Below, piece after piece: positions 44,478-56,259 of a stretch of DNA of 64,000 bases (position 1 is the first letter of the stretch; each line of letters begins with the position of its first letter). Source of the DNA: Datisca glomerata (Eukaryota; Streptophyta; Magnoliopsida; Cucurbitales; Datiscaceae). Under the pieces are notes generated by a model, which saw only the letters and a list, made by a program, of their open reading frames with translations, did no database searches and was not told the origin of the DNA. The stretch spans positions 564,941 through 628,940 of the forward strand of contig QANY01000280.1 of NCBI GenBank assembly GCA_003255025.1. Direction: 5' to 3'. The position numbers were made by a program, and so were the translations under genes.

Positions 44478-44773
44478 TAGCCACTATAATAACAACTTTC
44501 AATGTGATCATTATAATTCAAAAATCATAATTTCATCATCAACGTTTACACATTATTTTCATATAATCATTCGATTAGTCATCACTAATATTTTTAACAT
44601 ATTTGCTGACATGGCACTTATATAAATAATGTGTCATGCCAATAAACATGTCAAAAATACTAACAGTGACTGACGGAATGATCGTATTGAAAAATGTGTA
44701 AACGTTGATGATGAAATTGAGTTTTTTAAGTATAATAATTACATTACAACTTGATATAAAGTATAGTAATCAA
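44478..44773. mobile_element. MITE with ~80-bp terminal inverted repeats
   Basis: The left arm ends CATCATCAACGTTTACACA and the right arm starts TGTGTAAACGTTGATGATG, its exact complement. Outward the arms stay about 70-80% paired to GCCACTATAAT and the mirrored ATAGTAAT. The arm style resembles the neighbouring Pack-MULE TIR, suggesting a related Mutator-like family. A target duplication was not clear. Confidence 0.75.
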
Positions 44774-45744
44774 ATATGTTATTTTTTTCTATATTTTTGT
44801 GAAGCAAAAGTACGAATGTACTAAATGGTAGATTATTCAAATTTTATAAAGAAGAAATGTATACAGAACGTTTTTTCTGATATCACCTAATTAATTTTGT
44901 ATTTGACAAGAAAACACTCAACATAATACAACGTCTTATTAGTTAACCATCAATCTTGGAGAAATTTTTAAGATTACAAACGTTCATTTTAATCATTTAA
45001 ACTTTATATTATACATATATGAATAATTTATGAATCCTTAAATTTTTCAAACACAATATTTTATATCATTCATTTCAATTAACGTACATATTTTAATCTC
45101 TTGGGATGAGCCCTAGGACAGGTTTGCGGGACGTATCTTTCGAGACAAGATCAGGCGAGACAAAAATCCCAGCTCATTTAAAAAATCAAGTCGCAATCAC
45201 GAACTAAACGAATTCAAGGCGGGAAAAAAATCTGAAATTCAGGTTTGGTGTCGTCGGGACTAGAACGAGATCGGTCGGAATTCGGGGATCAATATTTTTA
45301 TGACCATTAAATAATGCATTGGTCTTGAAGAAAATAAAATATCCAAATTAAGTAGGGAGAAATGCAATTAAATAATAATATAATTTTTAGGCTCAATTTG
45401 GCAAATAGGCCACTATAGAAAATGAAGAAGAAAATGGTTTTAAAAGTTGTAAATTGCATAAGTGGCTGAAATTTATAATGGTTCATCCTTAAAACCTAAA
45501 AATATAGTAAATATACAAAATTGTACACTAATAAGTGATCCTCGTGCAACCCTCGCGGACAATGTTACGTAACTTATAGATATATACTCTATGGTATATA
45601 ATAATATACCAGTATATTTTTACATACCATTAATGTATCACAATATATTTATGGTATATTTTTATATACTATTAGTATATATACAGTATAATTTTATATA
45701 TCATCCTGTATACTTTTATATACCATCGCGGTGAAGGAAGTCAG
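44774..45744. other. AT-rich spacer
   Basis: No gene recognised. 45110-45300 is less AT-rich, with GGACAGG/CGGGAC-type words. 45590-45720 is a loose repeat of TATACCAT/TATATTTTTATA. Confidence 0.5.
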
Positions 45745-45792
45745 GACCAGATTTGGTCGTGACGATCTGGAAAGTCACGACCAGATCTGGTC
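45745..45792. repeat. 19-nt inverted repeat (hairpin)
   Basis: GACCAGATTTGGTCGTGAC (45745-45763) and GTCACGACCAGATCTGGTC (45774-45792) pair at 18 of 19 positions around a 10-base loop. It stands out as a GC-balanced island in AT-rich DNA. Confidence 0.85.
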
Positions 45793-47378
45793 CCGACGAT
45801 CCTACGGAACTCGATGGTAGTGAAGTTCATGGAGATTATGAAATAATGAATGAAAGTTACAAATCAGAAAGATATAAATCAGAAAAGAAGAAATAACAAA
45901 TGGAATACATAGTGAATTGAAGGAGAAGCTGCAAATTGGAAAAGGTTCAAATCTATGATTCATATTGAAATCTACGAAATTTGTGAAAAAGAAGTAGGAA
46001 AGACGTGAAGAAGGAAAAAACGTGAAGAAGAAGAAGGGTGTGAAGAAGAAGGAAAAAAATATGAAACACAAATCAATTAAAATAAGGATATAAAAGTAAA
46101 ATAACAAAGAGAATCTTAACTATCTGATTTTTCTCTTCTCCATTTCGACCATATGTGCAAAATAAAAAAAATGACATTATATAAAAGTAAAACTTAATCT
46201 TGATTAAATTCTTAATTTTCTTTAATTTTTATGGGGATTTGAGAAAATAAAAATATCGTAAAAAAATGTGTAGATATGTTGGTAAGATGAATAAATGAGT
46301 TGAGAAAGTTATGTGGCAAAATAGATTTTTGTTGAAAGTGGTAGGTATAATATTGTCGTATTGTTATTTAACCAGGTTAAATAATTTTATCATATCAAAT
46401 AAAAATACTTCAAATAAACATAAAAAATATTAAAAATTAAATTTATCACGTATTTTATTACGTATATAGTTGCAAATAAACTACCACTTAATGTGTCTTT
46501 TTTGTATTGAATTACTTATACTAAATAATGAAAATACACAGAAAGTGCGTGATTTATGATGTTGACTTTTAATATTACAAATTCGCTTCCTTGTGTTTTT
46601 TTTCTGTTTGAAACATAAAGTAAATAATTCATACCACAATGCAAAATGCTCTAATATGTGTGTCTAAAACTTTTTGTTTTCCTTTTCATATAATTTTAAG
46701 ATGTACACTTGAAATAAGGGAAAAGAGTATGGATAGTTAGTTGAAATCAGACCATTCATTCAGATTTGTACGACCTTGATCTCCTTCCCTATTTGTTAAT
46801 TGTAAAGTAAAAGAGAAAATTACTTTTACGTTTGCTTTTAATTCAGTAGATTTAAGTAGTCTAAATCACAATGGACAGACAAACCTGAATCCTGAATTAG
46901 TATGTTGTTTTTTAATTAAGCATAAAAAACTATGAAGTTAACTCAACCAAGTCCATCATAGAGTATTTGTCAATGAACTCGATCAGAATACATAATATAT
47001 TTTATGATTAGAATAGGATTATAAATGAATATAGCGCGAAATAAACATGACCAATGTAATCAACTAGACAATAATTGTTTGGCGTCAGAGGGTTGCAGAT
47101 TGTTTGGCATCCAGGATCATGAGTATAGCTACTCTAACTTTGTGGTAGAATGCTCTGAATTTTTGTTCTTCATTTATTTCTTATAATGTTTGTAACATGC
47201 ATTTTTTTAGGTTTTGATGATTTTTTCTTTATATTTTTTTTACTCTTTTATTATATTTTAATAATATATTAGATTGAGTTAGATGATGAGGGTATTATAA
47301 ATGTGTCATTTTAGGTGAGATGTCTTAATGCACTTACTAATCTCTATCAACAATAATATTATCTAAAAAAAGAAAAAA
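45793..47378. other. AT-rich spacer
   Basis: No conserved gene. The 101-codon minus frame at 45802-46107 is Phe/Ile/Leu-rich because of poly-purine composition on the plus strand. 47090-47340 resembles a LINE 3' tail but lacks proof. Confidence 0.5.
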
Positions 47379-47393
47379 AAACTAGACAATAAT
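47379..47393 (+). repeat. Left target duplication of the short LINE
   Basis: AAACTAGACAATAAT, identical to 47938-47952. Confidence 0.85.
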
Positions 47394-47937
47394 CTTTTTC
47401 GGGACAAAACCAGAAGAAATATATTAATCAAACAAAAAGAGTTAAGGAAGTTTAAGCCTCCCAAAGGGCAAAGTCTTTATCAATCAACTTAACAATCGAA
47501 TAGGAAAAATTGAAATTATTAAGATTAACTATATCATAATCTAAGTTATATGAGGTGATAGCATTAGCGACAGAATTTTGATCTATGTTAATCTAACTGA
47601 CATTAAATCTAATAGCTTGACTGAGTTTAGAATGAATATCAGAAACCAAACTGAAGTCTTCGATCAGAACACTCATTGTAAAGGATCCAGGAGGTGGCTA
47701 ACTTTGAGTCTAATTCAATAAAACCCGCAGCCGAATTGCAAGACAAAGCCCAATCCACAGCAAAATAGAGGGCAAGAAGTTCACGGTGGGCGAGGCTCCA
47801 AGCTTCGACCCGCTTACCCAAGCACTCCATCACTTTCTCAAAAGAATTCCTAGCCATCACACTAATCGCACACTTCGAAGAGGGGGAGAAACTGACATAT
47901 CAATTGATATTAATATGCAATGTAGGAGGAGGGGTCC
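47394..47937 (-). mobile_element. Short 5'-truncated LINE copy
   Basis: 544 bases on the minus strand, bracketed by a perfect 15-bp duplication. It holds only the RNase H end of ORF2 (SLAHRELLALYFAVDWALSC, FIELDSKLA; frame 47639-47860) and a 3' tail with a short T run (47395-47399). The N-terminal lead TPPPTLHIN is split by a stop. It is a different LINE copy from the one at 17880-42377. Confidence 0.85.
47639..47937 (-). pseudogene. LINE RNase H fragment
   Basis: AHRELLALYFAVDWAL carries the Glu motif and ELDSKLATSWI the second Asp motif of the RVT_3 RNase H family found in plant LINEs. Part of the domain after this is frame-shifted. Confidence 0.8.
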
Positions 47938-47952
47938 AAACTAGACAATAAT
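47938..47952 (+). repeat. Right target duplication of the short LINE
   Basis: AAACTAGACAATAAT, partner of 47379-47393. Confidence 0.85.
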
Positions 47953-49230
47953 TGTATTGTTAAAAAAAGTACACAATAATTGCAGGTTATAATTATTTGG
48001 ACTTTTCTTTTCGGAAAATTCGTGTATGACGAATGGAATTTCGAAAAGTTAGAAGAGAGTATCTTGTCTATTCTAGGGACAATGCTATAACGTCGGAACC
48101 CTTTTTCTGGTATAGTGTCAAGACTTTGAATTACTTCAACATATTTGTTATGTTGAACCATATTTTATTGAACTGATTCAACACACTTAATGATAAAAAA
48201 ATTGTCAAACTCTTATTTGTTAAACTTTTAAACACATTGTTAAATTCGTTCAATATATTAATGGACCTCACGACATCACTATCACCAAAATAACTCTTGG
48301 CATTGAATATCAAAGATTTTTTCCTTATTTTCGATTAATGATAATTGTACAAAAGTCAAAGGTTAGAATTATTGCATCAAATTTAGAATTTTTTTATATT
48401 GACATCTCACACATAAATATCTACATGTAACGCACGTATATCTTATCGCATAAGGTATGTATGAATCTATATACCTATATATGATTGAAATGTTATTTTC
48501 TTTAGAAAGCTGCAAATTTCAAGAGATTTAGAGACATGAGTGATTGGAATGGAACTCATGAAATCATAGGTGAATGTAGACACTTAATTATTTATGTCAA
48601 CTCATCTTATTGAAATGAGAAAATCTTATTAACCTAATATAACGCTCTTCGCAAAGAAAATATGTCATTTAGCCACAGAGGAACTTTTGTAATGAGGGTA
48701 GTTCACCACAAATTGGGGAAATTAACAAAGAACGTCATAATTACGACTATAGTGTGAAAAGAAAAGGACTTCACCAAGAGCTGCATTGGATATTATTTTG
48801 TGAAAATGTTATGTATGCAATGGCTTTTTATTATTATTCACGTTGTAGTGAGTATGAGAGAAAGTGATATCACAGTCATTCTAGTTTTAAAATAATATTA
48901 GTATCATTGGGATGATACCAACTAAATCTTTTTTAAGATATATATATATGTAGACACTTACAAACAAATATATGTGTATATATAATCATGGACGAAACCA
49001 AGATTCGAGTTCAGTGATGTCACTAGTTCTGTTCATGTTTCTACTTACGATGTATTTTATATTTTTCTAATATATGTGTATATGCATACACACATGTGTA
49101 TGAGAGAGAGAGAAATATAAAGATATAAAACCACATTCGACAATTATCAGATTCAACCACAAAATAACCATATATCAGATTCAATCACAAATAAGAGTCT
49201 TCAGATAAATTCTATCAATTATCAATGATC
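47953..49230. other. AT-rich spacer
   Basis: No gene, RNA gene or repeat family recognised; a short TATATATATA run lies near 48940. Confidence 0.5.
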
Positions 49231-49331
49231 AACAGAGAGAGCGAGAGAGAGAGAGAGATGGAGAGAGAGAGAGAGGGAGGGAGAGAGGGGGAGAGAGACC
49301 GATACCTGGAAGAGAGAGAGAGACCGAGACC

Positions 49332-49367
<36 letters not shown>

Positions 49368-49480
49368 GAAAACAGATAATGAGAGAGAGAAACTGAGACC
49401 TAAAAATAAAGAGAGAGGGAGAGAGAGAAAGTCGAGACCTGAAAATAGAATGAGAGAGATTGAGAGATTGAGACCTGCAC
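49231..49480 (+). repeat. GA-rich microsatellite
   Basis: About 250 bases of (GA)n with interruptions such as CCGATACCTGG and CCGAGACCTGG, which recur (49300, 49325, 49400, 49432, 49470), so a longer ~25-40-base unit underlies it. The open frames on both strands are simple translations of GA/TC. Confidence 0.95.
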
Positions 49481-49499
49481 TGACGGATTGTGATCATCG

Positions 49500-52400
49500 A
49501 CATCAACAATTCAACGGTGACCGTCGATTTGTAGTTGCAGTTGCTAGTTGCTCGGGCTCATGGAGGATGGGTGAGCATTGAAAAATCAGAAATGATGATT
49601 TTGGGACTTTAGGGCTTGTAGGGTTTTAGTTTAGGGGTTAAAAGTAAAAATTATTAAGACTAAATTTGAAATATAAAAACTAAACTTAAAAATTCAGTAA
49701 GGCCATAAATAAAAGCCAATGGGGTTAAAAATAAAAAAGTCAAAAAAAAATTATAAATAAAACAATAATATTTTTTATAGGGTCAATTGACACATGGCTC
49801 CATTCATGTATGTAGATACTAATTTTAAAGAAGAAGAAAAATAATATTACATATATGAACATAGGGATCTCAATGCGGCGTGGTGGGGGAAGGGCAGCTT
49901 CCCCATCCCCATTTCTATACGTCAACTCCATTCCCGCTCCATTCTCCATTTACGAAAATACAGGGCAGGTGTGGGGAATCTCTATTAGGATCGGGTTGGT
50001 TACCCACGAGTTTTCTATCTCTCCCTAGGTTTGATTATGTGTAGATTTTCTCAAATATCACCTGAAGACGGTGATAGACGCAAAGATGAAGACAATGGAT
50101 AATGTTAAGGATAGAAGCAAATGAGATAATTTGGAAGAAAAAATAATAGATGAATTGTCTTATTTGATGGTTAAAATAGGTAGTACAGTGAGAGATTGAT
50201 AAAAATAATGTTAGGCTGGCTTGTAATTAAGAGTTATAGTTTTAATATAGTATAATTTAATATATATATATATATGGGGGGTATCGGAGTGGAGATTATT
50301 ATATCTATCCTCATCTCATATCAGCGTTGATTTATTTATGATTACCTCATACCCGTCTCGTCACTCATTTATTCACCAAAACTTCAACCATTAGGGTCGG
50401 CTCTCCATAAATTCAAGGATCCATGAGTGATTTTGACATACATATATGAAGATGCTTGTAAAGTTGTTAAAAAGAGAGTACTAAGCTAGATTTTCAGAAA
50501 TATTTTTCAATATTTTTGGTAGACCATGAATAGAACTATGAATCTATACATGTTCTATGTTTTTATGAGGCGATATTCAACTCTGTGTGTGGGAATGAGA
50601 CGACTCTAAATCGTCTGAAGTAAAAGAAAAATAAAATGAATAACATTATTTGCTGACAGAGTGAGATAAGTACGTAAAACGCATTTCCTTGGAACATTCA
50701 TATCCATAATTCCCATTTTTAGCCTATTTTTCATACTATATGGAAGAATCTAATGTCTCATAATTCCCATTAGAAACGCCCATGCTGCTTCTCAAATCTA
50801 ATCATTTAAGTCTTATAAAGTTAACATAGAGATAATTATGGAAAAATTCAGTTCTTTGACTAAGCCAGCAGTTCATTAAAAAAATACCCACTTTTAAGTT
50901 TTTTGAACGGGTAAACAAATTAATTATATCTTTCATAAAACGAAAAACCCATACTTTATAGTTTAAGTTTTAAAGAAAAAATCAGCACTTTCCAGTTGTA
51001 ATTTAAAATTGTGTTATAGCATGAAATATGTATATTTAAAACCTTGGATTGCACTGTTGAATTAAGTGCGAGTATATACTTTGAATTTGACTTTTAAGGA
51101 AAAAAACTAACGAAGTCTTACATAATAATTGATAACTATTGGTCGTTTCAAAAAAATATTGATAACTATTGGAAAGTCAACGTGACAATTTCTATTATAC
51201 GCAATACTTTATTCTGTAGATAAGTGAGGGAAAATTTTCAATATAAACAAATTTATTAGTAGTGTGTTAAAAAATAATCATGTTTCAAAAGTTATAGATA
51301 AATAGCAGTCTAAAATGGCTAATAAATTTATACCACAATGCTCTTAATCTATAGAAATCAAGTACATTGTAAATATTGATCAATCGAATAAAAGTTATTG
51401 ATATATCAGTCGATATACTTATAATTAAGGAAACTATATATTTCAAAATTTAAAATTTAAATTTTCAACATTATCAACAACTACTATAATAAATGATAAT
51501 TTAGAAATAAGTTTAAATTTGTTTAGGAATAAATTATAAATAATGAATATAAAACATTATTTCGTAATGAATTAGAGTTTAAAAAAATGCTAACTATCAA
51601 TATAAGAGTAAATCAGCTTCAATATCCATCTTTTTATGTCAATTTAATCAAAAAATGTAAGTCATTCGATTTAAAAAAAATAAAGAAAATACCGAAATTA
51701 AAATCTAAACATTGTAATTCGTGAAATCAATGAAATATTACCGAAATTCTAAATAAAAATTGAACAATGAGATAATGAAATATTATTATCTCAAAAAAAA
51801 TAAAAAACAATCTAAGATATTGTCATAAAATATTTAAAATTTAGAAAATCCCCAACATAATCCTTTATCAACCAACTAATTAATGAAGTTTTCAAAATTA
51901 AATCAAAAACAAAAAAACCTGTAAAAAAATTATCATTAGCCATAAATACATCAATTTTAAATTCTAATATTCTTGCAATCCTGCCTAAAATGGTAAACAA
52001 AGAAGGTAAATAATCTTCAACAATCAATAATTAAATAAACAAGAATTTAAAATCCTTGAAACAAATAGGTTTCCAGTTTATTTTTCTTAAGTTCATGGAA
52101 ACAGTCGTCAACCACGTTCAAAGGGTAAATAGTCGTCAACCACGTTCATGAAAATATTTTATTTATCCTAATTTCATAGAAACAAAAGGTAAATAGTCGT
52201 CGACCACGTTCAATCGGCGGAACAAATAGATTTTTGTACTACATATCTTGGAAAATTGATGTATGAGTTGCAGGTTCAAAAATAGCGATGAATGGCGAAG
52301 AAAGTTAATTGCATGTGAACTGATAGACCTAATGCCGAATTATAATAATTTTTCATAATAATGAAAGAGAATCAATTAAGCCGAATTAGCTAAAATTATG

Positions 52401-52780
52401 AAAAATCATATTTATCCTAAATATCATCAATTGGTTATGGAAAAGGATATTTCCATAACTGAACATCCATAATTAGTTATTGAATATAATAGGGTAAATA
52501 TAAATATAATTTAACATTTTAATTTACCGTAAATATTTTAACTAATTTTCTTTATTGTACTAATTAATTATAGTGGACCCATAAAATCAACCATTCATAA
52601 CAACTTACTGAGGGTAAATCTATCAACATGAGATTAGGGTAAATAACCGGTGATGTTGCACACCGGAAACTGTCATTTACCTAATAAAAAAACCAGGCTA
52701 TTTCATAATTCCTACTTCTGGACTTGTTTATTCACTACAATTTCTTTAAGTGATAAGTCCGTGAAACACTTAATTATAAT
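49500..52780. other. AT-rich spacer
   Basis: No gene recognised. 49870-50420 has GC-richer edges (CCCCATCCCCATTTC near 49905; GGGGGGTATCGGAGTGGAG near 50275) that loosely mirror each other and may be an old hAT-type MITE. At 52100-52215 the phrase AGTCGTC(A/G)ACCACGTTCA occurs three times. Confidence 0.5.
52103..52213 (+). repeat. Three copies of an 18-bp phrase
   Basis: AGTCGTCAACCACGTTCA near 52104 and 52131 and AGTCGTCGACCACGTTCA near 52196, with GGTAAAT before the last two. Confidence 0.75.
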
Positions 52781-52788
52781 TAACGTGC

Positions 52789-52998
52789 ATGGCCCATGGG
52801 GAATTCATGGACCTAGACCACACAATTCAAACAACAGGAGGTCGTCACACTAGGCTGGGGCGAACAAGAGGCAGTGGTAGAGCTGGAGGAAGGGGCTTTA
52901 AGCGAGGACTCTACAACAGACAAATTAATAAAAAAAATCAGCCTCAGAGTCAGGTACTCAGAAACGTAAGGCTTCTTATCTCATTTCGTCTGCTTTAA
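52789..52998 (+). pseudogene. Basic region upstream of the LINE endonuclease
   Basis: Frame rich in Arg/Gly (TRLGRTRGSGRAGGRGFKRG), as often seen between ORF1 and ORF2 or at the end of ORF1 in plant LINEs, where it binds RNA. Only 69 codons are open. Confidence 0.5.
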
Positions 52999-53077
52999 TG
53001 AAAGCCAGAACTGAAGGAAAAATCACGGATGTTGTATCCACAACATCGAGTGCCGATGAGCGGACCCATTGTGAGCC

Positions 53078-53780
53078 ATGAGAGTGGTGAGTTGGAATGC
53101 CCGGAGCTTGGGAAAGGCTCGGGCATTCAGAGCTTTGCATCGTCTGGTGCAAAGCAAGGGGCCACACATCATTTTTCTTTCTGAAACAAAATTGGAGTCA
53201 ACAGAATTTGGAGCCTTAAAGAGAAAATTGGGTTTTAACAACAGTGTTTCAGTTGACAGATCCGGTCTGAGGAGAGGATTGGCCCTTCTATGGAAATCAG
53301 ATATTGCAGTTGCGGTTAGTTCCTATTCAAAGGGACATATGGATGCTTATGTCTCTTCGAACGGAAGGAGGAGTTAGAGATTGACCGATTTTTATGACAA
53401 TCCTGCTACAAATCAAAGATCACAGTCGTGGGAACTTTTGAAAAGGTTATCAATCAAATTTGATGGCCCTTGGATGGTCATAGGGGACTTTAACGAGATT
53501 TTGGAGAACTCGAAAAAAATTAGGGGGCCTACTGAAACCTCTTCCCAACTAGAGGAGTTCAATAGAGCTGTCGAGATTTGTGGACCGTCGGACCTACGTT
53601 TTTGTGGGCCTAAAGTTCACATGGGTGAGCAATAGACAAGGGGGGAGTTTATCAAAGAAAGACTGGATAGGGCATTGGCGTCTGAGGCATGGAGAGATTG
53701 TTTCAGGGGAGCTTGGGTTGAGGTGTTGGGGTTCCTCACATTCGACCATAGAGTTATCATGGCCCATGTGGTGGACCAAT
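53078..53780 (+). pseudogene. LINE APE-like endonuclease
   Basis: Starts MRVVSWNARSLGKARAF. It keeps LSETKLES (metal-binding Glu), LALLWKSD, MVIGDFNEIL (catalytic Asp) and, after a frameshift near 53590, FTWVSNRQGG. The final His motif is FDHR where active enzymes have SDH. A stop at 53374 and the frameshift break it. The enzyme nicks target DNA to prime reverse transcription. Confidence 0.85.
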
Positions 53781-55108
53781 TGCCTCGGGTCCAAGGGGGT
53801 AGGAAGAAGGGCCGTTTCCATTCTGAGGCCATCTAGGACCGCAAGGAGGACTGCTCCGAGTTATTAAAAGGGCTTGGCGGTTTTTCCCGAACCAAACGTT
53901 CTTCGATTCTACTCTGGCGAATTTGACCCATTATTCTCTAGCTCTTCGCAAATGGGGTAAAGAGAAGTTTGGCGATGTTTCTAAGCGGTTGAACGAGAAT
54001 AAGGATTGCTGGATTATCTTAAAGATCGTGGTCACCTTCAGGAGGTATCGATGGATACGCAGATGATACACTCAGAGATTATTTCTCTCAAGAACCAAGA
54101 AGAAATGAACTGGAAGCAAAGATCGTGTATGGATTGGCTCAAAATGGGAGACAAAAATACAAAAAAAAATCATTCAAAGGCTTTTCAGAACGGAAGAGGA
54201 GAAATACTATAAAGGGGATTATATGATAATAACAAATTCTGGCATGAGGGGCAAGGGGACATCGCAACAGTTTTCAATGATTTCTTTGTGAATCTTTTTA
54301 CCTCTCAATATCCATCGGATGAAGATTTAAGAAGAGTCCTAGATAAGGTGGAGCCAAGAGTTTCTACTAGTATGAACAGATTCTTGAACAACCCCTTTTA
54401 TGGAACTTGAAGTCTTTGATGCTCTCATGGGTATGCACCTGCTCAAGAGTCCTGGGCCGGATGATTTTCCAGTAGTACTATTTTTTCAGAAGTATTGGCC
54501 TGTCGTGGGAAAGGACACAACGCAGCTTTGTCTGAAGTGCCTAAATGGAAGAGCATGTATGAATGCTATTAATAAAACAATTATTGCTCTTACTCCTAAA
54601 AACTATAATCCTACTTCTATAGCTGATTATAGACCGATTGGCCTTTGTAATGTTGTGTATAAATTGATAGCGAAAGTCATTTCTAACCAATTGAAAATGA
54701 TACTTCCGAATGTAATTTATGAGACCCAAAGTACTTTTTTGAAAGGCATGCAAATTTCTAATAATGTGACGGTTGCTTTTGAGTTGATTTATGCCCTTAA
54801 AAGTGGAGGAAATGGAAAGTTGGTCTCACGGTAATGAAATTAGACATGAGCAAAGCACACGACAGGGTTGAGTGGGGTTTTGTTGAAGGTATGATGGTCA
54901 AGTTGGGGTTTAGCCAGGACTGGGTCTCCCTGATCACTAGATGTATTTCATCTATCTCCCATTCCTTCTCTATTAATGGGGAAGTTGTAGGAAACGTTTC
55001 TCCTCAAAGGGGTTTGAGACAAAGCGACCCCCTCTCCCCGTATCTTTTCCTCCTTGTGGCTGAAGGTCTTTCGGCTTTGATCCAAGAAGGCCAGAACTCG
55101 GGGTAATA
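53780..55108 (+). pseudogene. LINE linker and reverse transcriptase, truncated
   Basis: The linker (LKNQEEMNWKQRSCMDWLKMGDKNT) leads to RT: LLKSPGPDDFPVVLF, ALTPKNYNPTSIADYRPIGL, KLDMSKAHDRVEWGF and SPQRGLRQSDPLSPYLFLL. The sequence ends with LIQEGQNSG, only a few residues before the FADD catalytic box. Two frame changes occur (54834 and about 54400). It cannot have polymerase activity. Confidence 0.9.
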
Positions 55109-55160
55109 TTGTGTGCCTAAACACTAGTCATTACAACAAATATGATACTTTACAGGTTTT
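55109..55160 (+). other. CACTA-like terminus at the LINE break
   Basis: CACTAGTCATTACAACAAAT at about 55122 resembles the CACTACAACAAAT ends of plant CACTA transposons with a small internal insertion. It starts 14 bases after the LINE homology stops. No subterminal repeat array was confirmed. Confidence 0.35.
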
Positions 55161-55776
55161 AAATACAGGGTTCATAGTCTCCTCTTATAAAAAACTCAAA
55201 ACAACAAGACTTTTTGTGAATCATGTAAAAAGGTAAAAAAGAAGTTGGAAGTGAGAATTTAGAGGAGCGAGACTAAATAAAAAGGATTTTTTTTTTGCTA
55301 AATTAGACACCTATACTAATCATTTTACAAAAATGTACCCTATTACTAATTTTCACTTACCCTGACCTCTAACCTACTTTTCCTTCACTTTTTCATTTTT
55401 TTCCCCATTGCCCTTCTTACAAGTTGTCCAATCAAATGTCATGGTCTACTCAAAACCTCCTTACACACCCCATCCTATTTCTCCTTCGTCGTATTTCATT
55501 TTTTCTACTTCTTCATTTTCCACTTCGTCTTCTTCCTTCTTCGTCTTCTTCATTCTTCCTACAACAGCAAATGATTGCTAGTTCTTCTCTCTGGAACAAT
55601 TATAAGTTTTGTTTTCTTCTTTCTGCAAATATTTACTTGTCTTATAACTTCTTTCATGGGTTTTTCACTTCATGAGTTTTCTGAGAATATTTATTTGTTT
55701 TCTTCTTTTTGGAACGTTGTTTCAAGTTCATTTATTGTACATGATCACTACAAATGATGGTGTAGTGTAAAACTAG

Positions 55777-56240
55777 GTGTACACCTATACTACACGAGAC
55801 TCGTGTAGTCATCGTGTAAACTACACACAAGGTACACGAGCCTCGTGTAAACCTCATGTACACTACACGATCATCGTGTGGTGCATCAAGGGCTTCTTCA
55901 GTAGTTCACGAGCACCATGTAGCATCAATTACACTAATCGAGGACTACACGATCATCGTGTAGTGTACATGATGACAACATGATGATCGTGTACTCATCG
56001 TGTACATTACACGATCCTCGTGTACACTACACGATGGAACTACACGGTTATCGTGTAGTCCTTGTGTAGTCCACACGATGGAACTACAAGAGCATCATGT
56101 AGTCTACACGATCATCGTGTAATGTACACTACATGATGCTCGTGAAGGCCTCGTTTACACTACACGGTGCCCGTGAAAGCCTCATGTACTTTACATGATG
56201 ATTACACGATGACTACATGATTATCGTGTAATATTATATT
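55777..56240 (+). repeat. Array of ACACGA-N3-TCGTGT dyad repeats
   Basis: Six perfect ACACGANNNTCGTGT palindromes start at 55792, 55834, 55865, 55947, 56009 and 56106. At least five imperfect ones lie between them, linked by AGTC/TACACT spacers of irregular length. The same motif, slightly decayed, recurs at 57540-57670. Confidence 0.95.
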
Positions 56241-56259
56241 TCACTATCTATTCTTCTCT

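Larger units (their letters stand above)
52789..55108 (+). mobile_element. L1-type LINE, 3' end missing
   Basis: Plus strand. A basic Gly/Arg-rich segment, an APE-type endonuclease and RT up to just before the FxDD box are present. The sequence then breaks off at 55108 and is followed by a CACTA-like end. The zinc-binding and RNase H regions and the tail are absent from the window. This copy complements the 17880-42377 LINE, which has the opposite end. Confidence 0.85.

Noticed and set aside
45802..46107. 101-codon Phe/Leu-rich frame resembling a membrane protein
   Set aside because: It reflects purine-rich plus-strand DNA; no signal or family pattern.
49222..49581. Arg/Glu and Ser/Leu repetitive frames
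   Set aside because: Direct translation of the GA microsatellite in both directions.
55424..55757. Hydrophobic Ser/Leu/Phe-rich frames before the MULE
   Set aside because: CT-rich leader sequence; no motif and not in the transposase frame.
55777..56240. CRISPR-like array
   Set aside because: Palindromic repeats but no uniform spacers, no cas genes, and a plant nuclear setting.
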